Made by a program: the position numbers and the translations under genes. A stretch of DNA of 64,000 nt from Halichoerus grypus. Its lineage: Eukaryota > Chordata > Mammalia > Carnivora > Phocidae. The notes below the pieces were generated by a model. The model was not told the DNA's origin and searched no databases. It saw nothing but the letters and a program-made list of their open reading frames with translations. Positions 47,484 through 60,008 of the stretch are shown one piece after another. The stretch covers positions 30,347,930-30,411,929 of the forward strand of contig NC_135726.1 in assembly GCF_964656455.1 (NCBI RefSeq), read 5' to 3'. Each line of letters starts with the position of its first letter. The first letter of the stretch is position 1.

Positions 47484-50400
47484 GTAGGTGCTACATTTAT
47501 TGTTTGAAAGTGTTTGTTTTTTTTTTTTTTAATCTTTTGCCCTTCTCATGGTAGAGACCTGAGGATTGTTCTTCCCAGTGCCATTTAAACACAGGGACAA
47601 GAAGGTTATGGGTTGGTTGACGATCACCTGAAGGAGGATGACCCAACAAGATCCTTCTGACTTGAAATGATTTTCAACAAGTCTGATCCATTGGTTTGGA
47701 AGTAGCCAATCTTCCCTTGGCTTTGGTCTAACACAGAGAGGTACTTGAGTCGAAAGTTTGCCCAGGAGAGATTTTAGAAATGGAGGCCCTAACCGGGTAC
47801 CTAGGTCTTTTGCTTTTGTTGGATTATAACATAATGTTTATGATACATGATTTGCGCCTACCTCAAATGAAATATCAAACTGTGATACAGAGAAAGGGGA
47901 AAAAAAAATTGCTCATAGCCAGCAGAGGAAAATATAGAGTGGGTTATTGTGTGAAATATACCTAATTGTGTTATTTATTGTCATGAACATGGAACAAGGC
48001 ACTCCAGAGGGCCAAAATCACTAATGCAATAATTTTGGTTCTATTTTTCTTAGTGTGCAATTATAGTCAGCAATCGCCAGAGTAAATCTGCTTAAGTATT
48101 TTAAACTCTTCTGCTGGGATTGGTTTTTTTCCATCATAGTATATATAATACATTTGTGTCTATCTAGGTGAAGTACTAAGCAGACATCTTAAAACAAGAT
48201 TAATAGTTTATAGGGCTTTCTTTTTTTAACCCTGCTAAAATGAAACAGATGTGTTGGTATAACAAAAAACAAATCCTATTGCTTGTTTACATATTTCTCT
48301 GCACATTAGGACCATGCCAGTGATGTTTATTGGTTTCATTGTTAATTCCCCAGATAACAACAGATGATTGCAAAATATATAGTGGATTAGCAGCGCAAAG
48401 ATTCAGTGTGCTCTCTGAAATATAAGATTACTTTCCCAAATAGGATTGTGGCAACATAATTTTCTTTGCTTGTGATCTTTTGTGTTTGAGCTGAACATCA
48501 GGGTTTTTATTTTTACTTTTTTGTCAGAAAAGAATGCCGCGAACAGTCGGGAAATGGTCATTAAGTATTCATAAACGTTCCTCGCCATCGCAAATAATTG
48601 TTTCCTGTGGACTTTCTTACATTTTTGTCCCTTTGACACTGGAATGGAGGGTTCTGTCCTCTGTTCCTCTACAGTCAGGCTTGCAGTTGCTGTGCCTGGA
48701 AATCATAAAAATAAAAAGGGTGTTTAGTCACCAGGGGAGTTTACCGGGGTTCGCCATTATTCATAGATGCTCAGCGAGGCTCATTTAAGTTGCAGAAATA
48801 GTTAAAAGACCATATAATGCATGCTAAAATGTGTATTTTATTAAATTGGTAAATATTTATTAATAATATAAGAATCTGCCTTTAAATTAAACATCTGATG
48901 AATTACCTTGCCTTAAAGCTATAAAACTGTTATTGCTGCTATAAAAAAGTGTAAAGGAGGCATTTTGACTATGAAATTTCATTTCATGGTCAATTGAATT
49001 TACTATATTGGAAAGAACTAAAGATGGAATCATAAAATAATTATGATATTCACATACACTCAAAGAACAATGCTTTCATGGACTGGCCTTGGGAGAGAGG
49101 ACTCAATTTTTAATGCTTCTTTTGTAATGTATTGCTAATCACTAAAGCAGTTGAATTATTTCATTGATTTTTAAAAGTAGAAGTGCTTTAGCTAAGTGCA
49201 GGCTGTTGTCATGGTATTTACATGGACCTCATCACATTTATGGAGTGCCTTTCTGAAGTTTTGCTGAACCTGAGTGATATTTATTTTGGCTTGAAACAAA
49301 CTAATCTTGTTGAAAATTCTAGTAGAATTTCACCTTGAAGAAATGTCATGGGATTTTAAATCACAAATGTTGGAAAAAATAAAATGTACTCGGACAGAAT
49401 TATGATGAATACAATGTGTCGTTGGCTTTGTTCTATGTACTACCTGACATGTTCACCTATAAACTTGAATTCAGAATCGCCAGAGGCATGGTTAAAAATA
49501 GGCTATGTCAAGGTTCTTCTATATCTCCCTCCGGGTACCGAGTTGGCTGGCTACATCATAATACTCCACAGCAGCTCCTCGGAGATTTCCCTTAGGAAGG
49601 TCACCAGAAAAATAATAAATAATACTTTATACATCATGCATTCGGCTTCCCAGTGTGCTTTGGATATTTCATACCTTATGCAAGTAAGAAGTTTTATTAT
49701 CCAAATGAGTATGGTTGTCTGTTAAGGATTGCTGCGGTGAATTAAGACTATCCCAGAAGGAGAAAAGCCAGCTTGTTTATGTTGTATTGAACCAGCTTTT
49801 CTTCAGAGCTTCATTGGTTTTCCTTTAGAAAGACTGACAGTTCTGTCACATTACTGATTAGCTGCATTTTTGTTGGCAACAAGCACGTGTTTATCTTCCT
49901 TAAATTTATGCCATTATATGTAAAAACAGAAAGCAGGAACAAAAAGGAGGGATTAAAAAGAGTCCAGTGATTAGCATTCACATTTCAAAATACGCAAATA
50001 ATGCCCTCGTAGTCAAAAGCAAATTGTTGAAAAATTGAATGTCGATGCATTTGTGACTTCAAGAAACAACCCTGATTTGCGTGTGGTGGATATGTCTATT
50101 TTAAAACAGGACATGGCTGGCCAGTCAAAACCAACAGTATATTCTGGTTAAAAAATCTTTTCCTCTAAGCATTATTGTCAGTACAGATGATCATCTGGAA
50201 ATTATTTTAATCTCCAAAAGATTGCAATTCTAAAAATCTACAACATGAGCTCCAAAGGGTTTGGTGTTTCATTTTTTTTAACACCTCTCTATAATCTGCC
50301 CAGCCTGCTGAGTAGCATTAACATCAGTAGTACATCAATTTCAGAAAGTGGATTATTTTTACTAGACAGCTATTGTGACATATTGGGTCAGTCATAAATG

Positions 50401-51950
50401 AAAGATATTCATGCAAGCATGCAATACTTGTAATGAAGTCTCACTCTGACCTTCTGTATGATTGATTCTGTAATTTAGTTTTCTGAGGCAGTGCCTGAAA
50501 TGAAATGAAATCATGTTGAACAAGTTTTGAATACCCACAGTGCACCAGGAGAAGAAAAATCTGCAGCCCTAGAGGCTTGAGAGAGCAGCTGAACGATTTA
50601 TCTCTGTGCTATTATAGCCTTTGCCAGCATTCAACATTTCTTTTTTTTTTTTTTTTTTTTTCTTATTTGGCTTAAGTACTTAATTCTGCAGGTAGCTGTA
50701 AATGGGAAAATAAAATGCTGTTCAGATTTAAAATGACAGGACAGGAGTATGTGCAGGGGACTGATAAAATATCTTGAATAGAACTGACCTTTCATGTAGC
50801 TGAAAGTTACTGGGGGATTCATCCTCATAATTACCATATAGATTATTTTTATTTCTTTCCTGCAATGAAACATTTCAGAGAGCAGTAGTGCTGATTGAAT
50901 GAAAATTGAACTTGTTAACATTCTTTTCAGCTTAGCCTGTTGTACATAACAGAAGGTTAGCTTTGATGAATTTCAAAATTCTTTTTGATATCCAAGAAAC
51001 AGACAGTAAAATAATTGTCTCTAGTCTGATAGTTTGTATGCCCCCCAAAAGAGAATTTATAAAACACACTGATAATTCACATACTTTTTCTTCATACATT
51101 ATATTTCGTGTTTAGAGGACTGACATTTTTCTGTTTGATATTGCTTTGGATTTAATTGTGATACCGCATATTTATAGAAAATGCTACTCTGGTAATATCA
51201 AACATAGAGTTAGGAAATTGAAAAGGCAGGAGGTGAGGGGAGGCATACTGGAGTACGGGAGTCTCTGTACCTGTTAAGGAAAAAGAAAAGGAGAGATAAA
51301 AGTTCCCCTAGAAGATATGCATGCAGAGAAGAAAATTAAAAGCTTTTAAAGTATTCATAAGACTCTTAAGTCACACTCTGGACAGATATCACTTTTAACC
51401 AGAGAAATGGGGCTATATCAGAATAACACATCGAAAACTACCAGGCCTATTTTCAAAGTTTTTCTCACAGTTGTTTGTTACGGCTCTGATTTCGAATTGA
51501 ATTATTTTCGTTTTTACGGAATGACTTTCATGCCATTTTTATACTTAAAAAAAAAAAATCTTACATTTAGAGAAGTAGCAGACTTTCAATTAATACATTG
51601 TTTTAGCCATGTTGCTAAATGTGTTACAGATAAAACAGTTATTTCATGGGTCATTAATGTGTTTAATGCGTGGAACGTTCTATTAAAACAAGCCCTTATT
51701 ATTGTTATGAACATGTTCATTGCCATTGTCAATAGGGTTTGTAGAGCTACGTTCCACAGGACAACTGCCACATAGCCATTGGAGGGACCGACATTCTCTC
51801 ATACAGATTGAATGATTACTTCAGCTAGATATTATTTTTGGTCAAGTGATGCTCAAAAAAAGTTTTTATTCTGAGTCAACAGTAGAAAAGGCACAACTTA
51901 CCTAAACAGAACACCCACTTTGAGTGGAGCGGGACCTATCTGTTTCAAGT
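47484..51950. other. Repeat-poor 5' part of intron 3
   Basis: No transposon is recognised across about 4.4 kb, only poly-T (47516-47531 and 50641-50660) and short A runs. Open frames of up to 122 codons (51407-51775) lack domains and codon character. Confidence 0.4.
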
Positions 51951-51967
51951 CCAAATTATCAAATTGA

Positions 51968-52156
51968 GGGCGCCTGGGTGGCTCAGTTGGTTAAGCGACT
52001 GCCTTCGGCTCAGGTCATGATCCTGGAGTCCCGGGATCGAGTCCCGATCGGCCTCCCTGCTCAATGGGGAGTCTGCTTCACCCTCTGACCATCCCCCCTC
52101 TCATGCTCTTTCTCACTCTCTCTCTCTAAAATAAATAAAATCTTAAAAAAAAAAAA
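51968..52156 (+). mobile_element. Carnivore SINE (SINEC), sense, perfect 16-bp TSD
   Basis: The head 'ggcgcctgggtggctcagtt', 'gggatcgagtccc', the tail 'aaataaataaaatcttaaaa' and perfect duplications 'caaattatcaaattga' at 51952-51967 and 52157-52172 are all present. It is the cleanest insertion in the window. Confidence 0.98.
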
Positions 52157-52431
52157 CAAATTATCAAATTGAAATGGTATGAACCTTTGACAGATATTTG
52201 CTGAGACCTACTAAAGTGCCATATATTGTTCTTAACAATTAGAGAGCGGTTATCCTATGGACAAAGTGGCTTTCTTGAATACCAGCGCCTCTTCCAGGTC
52301 ATCCAAAAACTCGGAGTCTGGTGACTGCTTTAAAAGATGCTTCTCATCCACAGTCACTTTTAATTTAGCGGTTACTACACCTTGACCATTGCCTGCCCCA
52401 AATACACAGGCCACAGGCACTTTTATGAGCT

Positions 52432-52632
52432 TTTTTTTTTTTCTTAAAGATTTTTATTTATTTCAGAGAGAGAGAATGAGAGAGAGAGAGCACATGAGAT
52501 GGGGGAGGGTCAGAGGGAGAAGCAGACTCCCTGCCGAGCAGGGAGCCCGATGCAGGACTCGATCCCGGGACTCCAGGATCATGACCTGAGCCGAAGGCAA
52601 TTGCTTAACCAACTGAGCCACCCAGGCGCCCC
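52432..52632 (-). mobile_element. Carnivore SINE (SINEC), antisense
   Basis: A poly-T run, 'aaagatttttatttatttca', a GA-rich region, 'actcgatcccgggact' and 'gagccacccaggcgcccc' are in order. The flanks share only 'tgagct', so the duplication is short or decayed. Confidence 0.93.
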
Positions 52633-53039
52633 TGAGCTGCCTTTCTTTGTAGAGCAAATAGCCTTGTACCATACACAGTTTAAAATCAATATTCTTTATT
52701 CTGTCTTTAAGGTTGAGTTAACTTTAGGGTCATCTATTTAAAGGGGAGCATGTTCCAAATTTCTGCTAGACACCAATTAGCTTGTGTGTGAAGTGTGACA
52801 CGTGATCACTTGCTTGATTGATAACACACAAGGAAAAGTATTGTTAGAAAGTTATGCTGTGATTTATTGTATCTTGTTTTTAGCCTATATAATCTATAGT
52901 TACCTACTATATGGTCATACCGCCAACACCATGGGTCAAGGACAGGAGAGACACCATTTTAAATCCCTCAGATTGCCGAATAAAACTGGCGTGAGGCTCA
53001 AACATTTTTTTAGAGGGATGAGGGTTACTCTGTGTGCTC

Positions 53040-53228
53040 TTGCCCCATTTCCTTTCATCGTGGCACCTGTCACTCTTTGAAATGGCCTCCTTTGCCCATG
53101 CACAGCCTGTCCCCTCCTCTCGCCTGTCTCATGGGCTGCTGTCAGGCTCGCGCCTGGAACAGTGTCTGGGCTGGAATACACTAGGCGCTCAGTAAATATT
53201 TTATTTGTTGCATATATGAATGAATGAA
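53040..53228 (+). mobile_element. LINE2 3' terminus
   Basis: 'ctggaacagtgtctgggctg' and 'ctaggcgctcagtaaatatt' are followed by 'tatgaatgaatgaa', the LINE2 end. Confidence 0.75.
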
Positions 53229-53229
53229 A

Positions 53230-55280
53230 GACTATGTATTTGCTGTTAAGAGCATACCTCGACTACTAAGTAAAAATGGAAGAGAGGCCGTTTGAGGTAT
53301 GAACAGCTGTAAACACGGAATTCCTCTTTAAACTGTTCATTGAGGCCCGAATGAGATCAGCACGGAGCTGCCTCCTTGGTAAAACAGAGGAGTTACAGGG
53401 TCTACGGGTGAAATACCATTAAGTGTTTTATGGTAAACTCTTGGAAACTTTATTTTGCTAAGAAACTATTAATTAACTTTCGGGAAGACTGTTTTTCACA
53501 AAACACTCATGTGTAGGTATGTTTGATTATAACCCTGAGGGTAGCTATTAAGTAAAAATTATCTATTTCAGTGCAGATATTTTGATGAAGTTAAGGTTTG
53601 TGGTATGTAGGTCTGTAATTATCCTTGCTATGCATTTGTCATAACGGTGTTTGTTTCAGGGTTTACTGGGGTTAGTAATACACTAGCTGTGCGTGACAGT
53701 TGATTGTTGTTCATTTGGAGACAAAATTTTAACGTTGCTGTGGGACATAACTTAAATAATTGAGCATGAAATTACTGACCTGAATTTTATATTCGTAGTT
53801 CTCTGATCTTTATTAATACAAAGCAATTTGTATTACTGATAATTGTTTAATTGCTCCATTTCTCAAGAAATATTGATTAAAAAACCGCCCCAGTGCAAAT
53901 GTGTTTAGTCACACGTGCTAATATATTTGGGTTATTTGCTTCTTAATTAGATGCTATCCTCTGTTATGAAAACCTAACATTGGATCGTTACAGAGATTAT
54001 TTATTTGTAAATGTGCACGGAAGGTGCACATTAGATGTTTAAAAATCCTTTATGGCAAAATCAGCCCAGGTGGAAGTAAGCAGCACCGTCATGAGAAAAA
54101 AACAGAGTAATCATGTGTGATAGCTCAGATAAGATATCAATTTGAAAGCCTCTATCTTGCATTTGCAAAAGAAACCAAAACCCAATACTTGAGGATGTGT
54201 AATTATAGGCTACTAAGTGTGCAGCACAAAGATATTATAATAAATGCCAGTGGGGAGGGAAAGGGGTCCCACTCATGCACCAAGAAGATGTCATGGAGGA
54301 CCGGCCCTTGCTCCAGGCCTGATGGAATGAGTGAAAACAGATTTTAATATGTAGAGGAGGTAGAATTTTGTTGGCTGAGAAAGTAAGAACAAACTGCCCA
54401 TTTCCCACCACCACCACCACCAACCGCCCCCCCACCCCCAAATTCCCACATATCTTTATATGAAGCCTGGCCAGGGTAATACCCCATTGTAATTTACACA
54501 GTGAGGACATTTTTCACCTTGCCAATTTCTTTCAATCTTGATTAAGTCCAGGAGAAAGTCTCGGTTTGGGGCTAATAAGTCTTCCACACCTCTTTTATCC
54601 TTTTTAAATAAGACAAAGCAGAGGTCTGGCTTGGAGCCTTAGGCGGGCCCCATATTTAGAAGACTACAACGGTGTTGTTTCCTTTTCTTGGTATTTAGTT
54701 GGCATTCTGTTGATCCAGGTGTCCCCAGATTTTAATTTATGCTAGTGATCCAAAGTTTGCTTTTTAATATAAAATTATTCAGATTTTAACAGTTCACTCA
54801 AATAATTAATGTTCAGGAATAGACTGGATCTCAGGCAATTTAAGAAAATGAGGGACCACTACCAGAAATATCCATTCCATGGTTTCCTGTTTTAAAAAAA
54901 AAGACAGAGGCTCTTTTATCAGGTGGAAAGAGAGGGGAGCCTCAGCTGAGCACTCCCCACACCAAGACCTATGCAAACCTTCAAGGCTTTGTTGAGTTGT
55001 ACTTATGGGCAAATAGAAGGCAGTGTGCGTCCTATTATCTTGTGAAATCCATGGCCTGCCCATTCAGAAAGGCTTGGGTGCTCTTCAAAACGTAGTTTAA
55101 AGTGTTAGGATATATATTTGTATTTATATTATAATCAAATTGCCCACCATGGATTCAGATGGGTTGCCCCAGGAGGTGCGATCAGTTAATATCTATTGGA
55201 ATAAATAACCCCGCTAGATAGATACCAAGCCTTTATACGTACCGTGACATCCGTCTACACTGTGAATAAAATGCAGACTT
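53230..55280. other. Intron stretch, repeat-poor
   Basis: AT-rich sequence with a small perfect hairpin (54010-54032) and a (CCA)n/C-run tract at 54400-54440. No exon is recognised. Confidence 0.4.
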
Positions 55281-55289
55281 CCTAGAATG

Positions 55290-55768
55290 GACTATAAGAC
55301 TTACCATTTTATGGCCATTCCTTGCCTCTCCAGTTTCATAGCCAGTCCTGCTTTTCCTGGCCTGGTAACACTGGCCTCTCCTTTACTTCCTTGTGCGCTG
55401 GGCCTTTGCACATACTCTTCTCTGCCTTGGATGCTCTTCCCTCTTTTCTAGCTTAGTAGCTTCTACTCTCCCTTTACACCTTGGCTCTAGTGGGTTGCCT
55501 CCTCAGGAAGCATTCCCTGATGACCCCACCTTGCACAGTCTGGCTCAGTCCCATTTCTCCGATCCATTGCATCTCACTCTTCACCTGGCCTAACCTGCTC
55601 CCACCTGTACTGGTATCCTTTCCATTTCTTAGGCATGCCAAGCTCTCTCCCACCTCAGACTTTGCACATGCTGTTCCCTCTGCCTGGAACATGACTTCTT
55701 TCCCCTCCTTTCCTGGTTGGCTCCTCCTCATCCTCCACACCCAAGATGTTTTCATTATAATTGTGTAA
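55290..55768 (+). mobile_element. LINE2, two tandem 3' segments
   Basis: The phrase 'gggcctttgcacatactctt' (55400s) reappears as 'gactttgcacatgctgttcc' with 'ctctgcctggaaca' near 55660-55690. Each copy is followed by the 'ctcctcctcatcctccacac' type of text, so two LINE2 pieces or a local duplication are present. Confidence 0.7.
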
Positions 55769-55770
55769 TA

Positions 55771-55998
55771 AAGTAGTTCTCAAACGATGGGAATTTTGCC
55801 TCCCACCCCCAGGGGACATTTGCCAATATCTAGAGACATTTTGATTGTCACAACCAGGTTGGAGAGGGGAGGATCCTGGCATCTAGTGTGTAGAAGCCAG
55901 AGATGCTGCTAAGCAGTCTACCATGCCCAAGATACTCCTCCCCCAACAAAGAATTATCCAGACCACAATGTCAATCCTGCTGAGGTTGGGAAGCTCTT
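55771..55998 (+). mobile_element. MER20 (hAT-Charlie)
   Basis: 'gggaattttgcctcccaccc', 'ggggacatttgccaatatct', 'gagatgctgctaagcagtct' and 'aacaaagaattatccagacc' are in MER20 order. The 8-bp flanks 'gtgtaata' and 'atctaata' match at 6 of 8 bases. Confidence 0.88.
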
Positions 55999-56009
55999 AT
56001 CTAATAACA

Positions 56010-57590
56010 TCAGAGGACAGAGTGAGACCAAAAAGAGAGGAATGAGTTTTTCCCAAAGGATGCACCGCCTTGGAAATGATACAAGTGAACTCTAGATAGA
56101 AAATGCAATTGTGAAAGCTACCAGCATTCAGCTCTTACATCGGATATAATCGTGGCAATCTGTTATAACCCACTAGTTAGTTGCTTTGCCTTTCAGTGAT
56201 CATGGGTAAGTCTTTTAAGACTGAATTTTAGTAAGTGAGAGGTAATGATTTTCAAAAATGCATTAAATTTCTTAGGGCTTTATCTATGGTTATATATTTC
56301 CTTATTGTGTCATGACTACTAGGAGAAATTGCGAGCAATTTTTGAGGAGTATATATGAATTATTCTTGCCTGTGCTTTGTCAGAGTAAATCTATTAGTCC
56401 GTTCTAAATTATGTTTAACTCAGGTAGTGTTTAAAAGAATCGTGTGCTAGTTTTCAAGGATTTGAGCATTGGTGTATTGGTTTCTCTGGCCTGGCACGTA
56501 GCAGGTGCTCAATAAGTAACCTTTAAACTGAGCTGACATCTTTCTTTAAGTGGGAATCCTAAGATCAAAGGAAGTGTCTTTCAAAGGTTACCTTTTTTTT
56601 TATGGAAAAATGATTGGAACTGTTCAGAATCACCAACTTCCCCAAGGTAGTTGTGAATAATCGGTGGCCTTAAAGGAACTTGAATTTCTAAAAAGACCCT
56701 TTTACCATTAATCTTCCTGTACTGTAATCCTCACGCATAGGAAGTTATTATGGGACAGCTGTAGACCATGGCAAATGCTAGCACATTATAAGGCATCAGT
56801 GATGTGGTTCAGGAGTTACTTGAAAAGACTTTAGAGGCTCTTGGTGTATTGTCCCATGGGAGATAAGAAAGACGGGCCCAGCATGTTTGCCAGCATGAAG
56901 GCTGTGTGGATGGCTCTAAGTTTTGGCAACACCTGGGCCCCACTACCAGGATGCTTCATGAGTGGTGTTCCCCCTGTCTCCACAGCAGAAAATCCCCATT
57001 ATTTCTCTCTCTTTTTTTTTTTTTTAAAGTAAAATGTTATGAGCACTCTCAATTTATAAAATAAATGAATACAGAGTGCTTTCATTGAAGGGCGGGGTGG
57101 GAGGGTGATGGTGGTAGAGAGCCCGGGGCCCCATTCATCCCTCTCTGTCGACACGTGCCTCCACCGTTGGGCCATGGCTCCCTCGAACACAGTTTTCCCA
57201 TCAAGCTAGCTCCATGACATTGCAGGTAGAAGCTAGAAAGAGCTGATGAAGCCAAGAAAACTTATTTCTTGGCCTTCTGTTTGACCATGAGATCCATCTG
57301 GAATGCTATAGATGTGGGATAAGTCAATCAAGTATCTGTACGTGCTAATTTTCATAGGCATTGGAGCAATGCAACTTCTGTGTCAATGAGAAAGTTGCAT
57401 CAATCAGATCGTCATATTTCACGGTCATGCCAGTCAGCTAATTTATTCTTTTACAGTCCAAATTAAAATACTTAATTCAAAGGGACCTGGAAGTTGCTTG
57501 TAAATACTTAAAACATCTAGATTTAAATTAAGTCTGAAAGGACTTTTAAAATGCATTCTGAAGAACATATATGGAGTGTAGAATAAAGAA
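56010..57590. other. Intron stretch, little recognised
   Basis: A short MIR- or LINE2-like end is seen near 56487-56520 ('cctggcacgtagcaggtgct'). Otherwise nothing is nameable, and no exon is seen. Confidence 0.4.
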
Positions 57591-57603
57591 TAAGATAGCT
57601 TAA

Positions 57604-57731
57604 GGAGCGTCTGGCTGGCTCAGTCAGTAAAGCATGTGACTCTTGATCTCGGGGTTGTGAGTTCAAGCCCCACGTTGGGCATGGAGCCTACTTTAAAAAT
57701 AATAATAAAACTTAGAAAAAGTAAAAAGAAG
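57604..57731 (+). mobile_element. Carnivore SINE (older subtype) with perfect 12-bp TSD
   Basis: The head 'ggagcgtctggctggctcag' and 'tgactcttgatctcggggtt' with 'gagttcaagccccacgttgg' show the subtype. It is flanked by perfect 'aagatagcttaa' at 57592-57603 and 57732-57743. Confidence 0.93.
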
Positions 57732-57814
57732 AAGATAGCTTAATTGCCAGTAGTTGGAGGGTGGCCATGATCTAAGCAAGCAATGGTGGAACTTCAAAAG
57801 AACATGGAAGAGTA

Positions 57815-58000
57815 AGGACGCCTGGGTGGCTCAGTCGGTTAAGCGTCTGCCTTCGGCTCAGGTCATGATCCTAGGGTCCTGGGATCGAGCCCCACATTGG
57901 GCTCCCTGCTTAGTGGAGAACCTGCTCCTCCCTCTGCCTGCCACTCCCCTTGCTTGTATGCACTCCCTCTCTCTGACAAATAAATAAAAAAAAATCTTAA
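57815..58000 (+). mobile_element. Carnivore SINE (SINEC), sense, with about 19-bp TSD
   Basis: The head 'ggacgcctgggtggctcagt' and tail 'gacaaataaataaaaaaaaa' are present. The duplications 'aaaagaacatggaagagta' (57796-57814) and 'aaaagaacattgaagagta' (58001-58019) differ at one base. Confidence 0.96.
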
Positions 58001-58369
58001 AAAAGAACATTGAAGAGTAGACAGCTCAAATTTTTGAGGAGAAAAGGCTAACTGAGTGGTAGAATGCTAATCAAAAAAAAATAGGACAAACCAAAAATGT
58101 AAAATCCACTTTTGTGATTCAAGTCAGCACAGGGACACCTGCCAATAGAATGTGATATTTTAGGAACAGTGGAAGAGGATATCGATATTGTCAATGAGAC
58201 AGGGAAGAGTGGGATTGTTCTGGTACATGTGACATGTTTTTCCAGGGATGGCACAGCAATTTAAGAACTCAAATTATTAACGAATGGGAAGTTTATATAT
58301 TTAAGATGAAACCCTAACAATTAGCCTATACTGTTTTAATGACTCATTGATGTTTTTAGCTTTTCCTGA

Positions 58370-58925
58370 CTAAAGTGTGTTAGTTTTTTATTCATTTTGT
58401 GTTTTTTTTAAATGGAAATGTTTAAGAAGCTCTCCTCTTTACCCTTCCAGTTCTACCCCTTATAATGTAACCATTGTTAGAAGTTTAGATACTCCTTTAA
58501 AAAAAAAAAAAGGTGGGGAGCTATTCTCTGTAATTATTTTACAACTTGTTTTTTCAATTACGGTATTTTGGATATCACTGTAGGTCACTGGTTCTCAGGT
58601 GGGAGAATTTTGCCCCTCAAGGGATAATGTCTGGAGATATTTTTGATTGTCATGACTGGTGGGGAGCGAGATGTTGTTACTGGCATCTAATAGAGGCCAG
58701 GGTTGCTATAAACATCCTGCAAGGCAAAGGACAGCCCCACGACAAAGAATTATCTGGTTCAAAATGTCAATAGAGCCAAGATTGGAAACCCTGTTCTAAG
58801 TCAATACACATAAATCTGATTCATTATTTTAAAAAGCCTCATAATACCTTATGGTACGGTAGATCATAATTTATTCAACTAATTTCCTGTTGATAGCTAC
58901 AGCTTCTTATTTAGTGGTGTTTATA
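58370..58925. mobile_element. Old L1 fragment interrupted by MER20
   Basis: 'tacccttccagttctacccc', 'cttgttttttcaattacggt', then after the MER20 'cataataccttatggtacgg' and 'aatttattcaactaatttcc' follow the L1M 3' order. Confidence 0.55.
58586..58793 (+). mobile_element. MER20 (hAT-Charlie)
   Basis: 'cactggttctcaggtgggag', 'ataatgtctggagatatttt', 'ctggcatctaatagaggcca', 'acgacaaagaattatctggt' and 'attggaaaccctg' give a near-complete copy. Confidence 0.9.
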
Positions 58926-58929
58926 TATT

Positions 58930-60000
58930 TAATATTAAGAAACCAAACGCTCCAATTTAGATATTTACAACTCATTTGTTGCTTATTTAAAGAGCAAAAA
59001 TAAGTCTTATCAGAAAGACTCAAAAGAACACTTAAAAATTTGTAGGCTTGTGTATAAAATTAGATTCTGGGTCACTGTGAGTCAAGAGAATTTGGTTTGA
59101 ATAAAAATCACAGACTCACACTAAATGACAAGTCTTAAAGTAAGTTGTTTCAAAGCATGTCTTCATTTCTTTGATTCTTTGGAATTAAAAAAAGAAGCAG
59201 CAACAACTCTAAAGCCTTTTGTATGACTGCCAAAAACAGAAGGCTACTTTTGAAGGGACTGCGGTAACTTCCAGAGAAGCTAAAACTCTGATGATCTCTA
59301 ACTCCTCCTTATACATATTTTTAAAAAAAATCCATTAGTCCATTAAGTCATGGCGGGTTGAAGGAAAGAAAACAAGGCAGGTTTAAGAAGAAGAAAGTGA
59401 TATCCAATCCTAAAGACATTGAACGACTTCCAGATGCCACTGATAATGTAATTCAGAATTGGAATGACCCTCTGGTTAACCACAGAGGGTTTTATAGAAA
59501 GGGTCCCCTGAAGCAAACAGATGTTGGCTCTGTGCTTCCCTAAGCCTATCCTCTCTACATGTCAGATGCACTCCCGGAAGGATAAAATAAAGACTGGATT
59601 TGCCTCCCCTCACAGAGCTGGGTCAAGGGGAATGGAACCAGAATGTGTGTGTAAGAAGGATGGAGGACTGGACCAAATGGTGAGCCAGAAAGGCCTGAAC
59701 CTCTGCTTCAACCCTTTCCTGTCCGTTTCCTCAGTAAGAAGCAAGAGTTGGAAGTTTTCTTTCTCTGCCTATAGTCTTTTATTATTTTCTTTAAAAGTCA
59801 TCCAGTGACAGTTCTCGAGCAAAATAGACTAGGCTTTGTGCTTTTGACCTTTCAGCTTTGGGGCATGAGTCCTTAGAGTTAATGAATAGGGACCATCAAC
59901 CTGGAGTAGGGCAGACCTATCTAAGGAGTGAGTGCTAATGTTTTCAGCTTGTTGATACTTGGGAAAACTAAGAATCCCACCCCCCTTTGTTATCTGTTGC
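58930..60000. other. Intron stretch before exon 60009, nothing nameable
   Basis: The 61-codon plus-strand frame at 59358-59543 is basic and hydrophilic but has no recognisable family. No repeat is recognised. Confidence 0.4.
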
Positions 60001-60008
60001 CTTTTTAG

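Larger units (their letters stand above)
47484..60008 (+). other. TOX3: TOX3 intron 3
   Basis: This intron is bounded by GTAGGT at 47484 and CTTTTTAG ending at 60008. The first 4.4 kb lack recognisable transposons. The remainder carries four carnivore SINEs, two MER20 copies, LINE2 fragments and an old L1 fragment. A poly-T run follows the donor at about 47516-47531. Confidence 0.9.

Noticed and set aside
59358..59543. 61-codon basic frame that looks like a small protein
   Set aside because: No family is recognised, there is no support for splicing, and it sits in an intron; a pseudogene fragment cannot be excluded, but nothing supports it.
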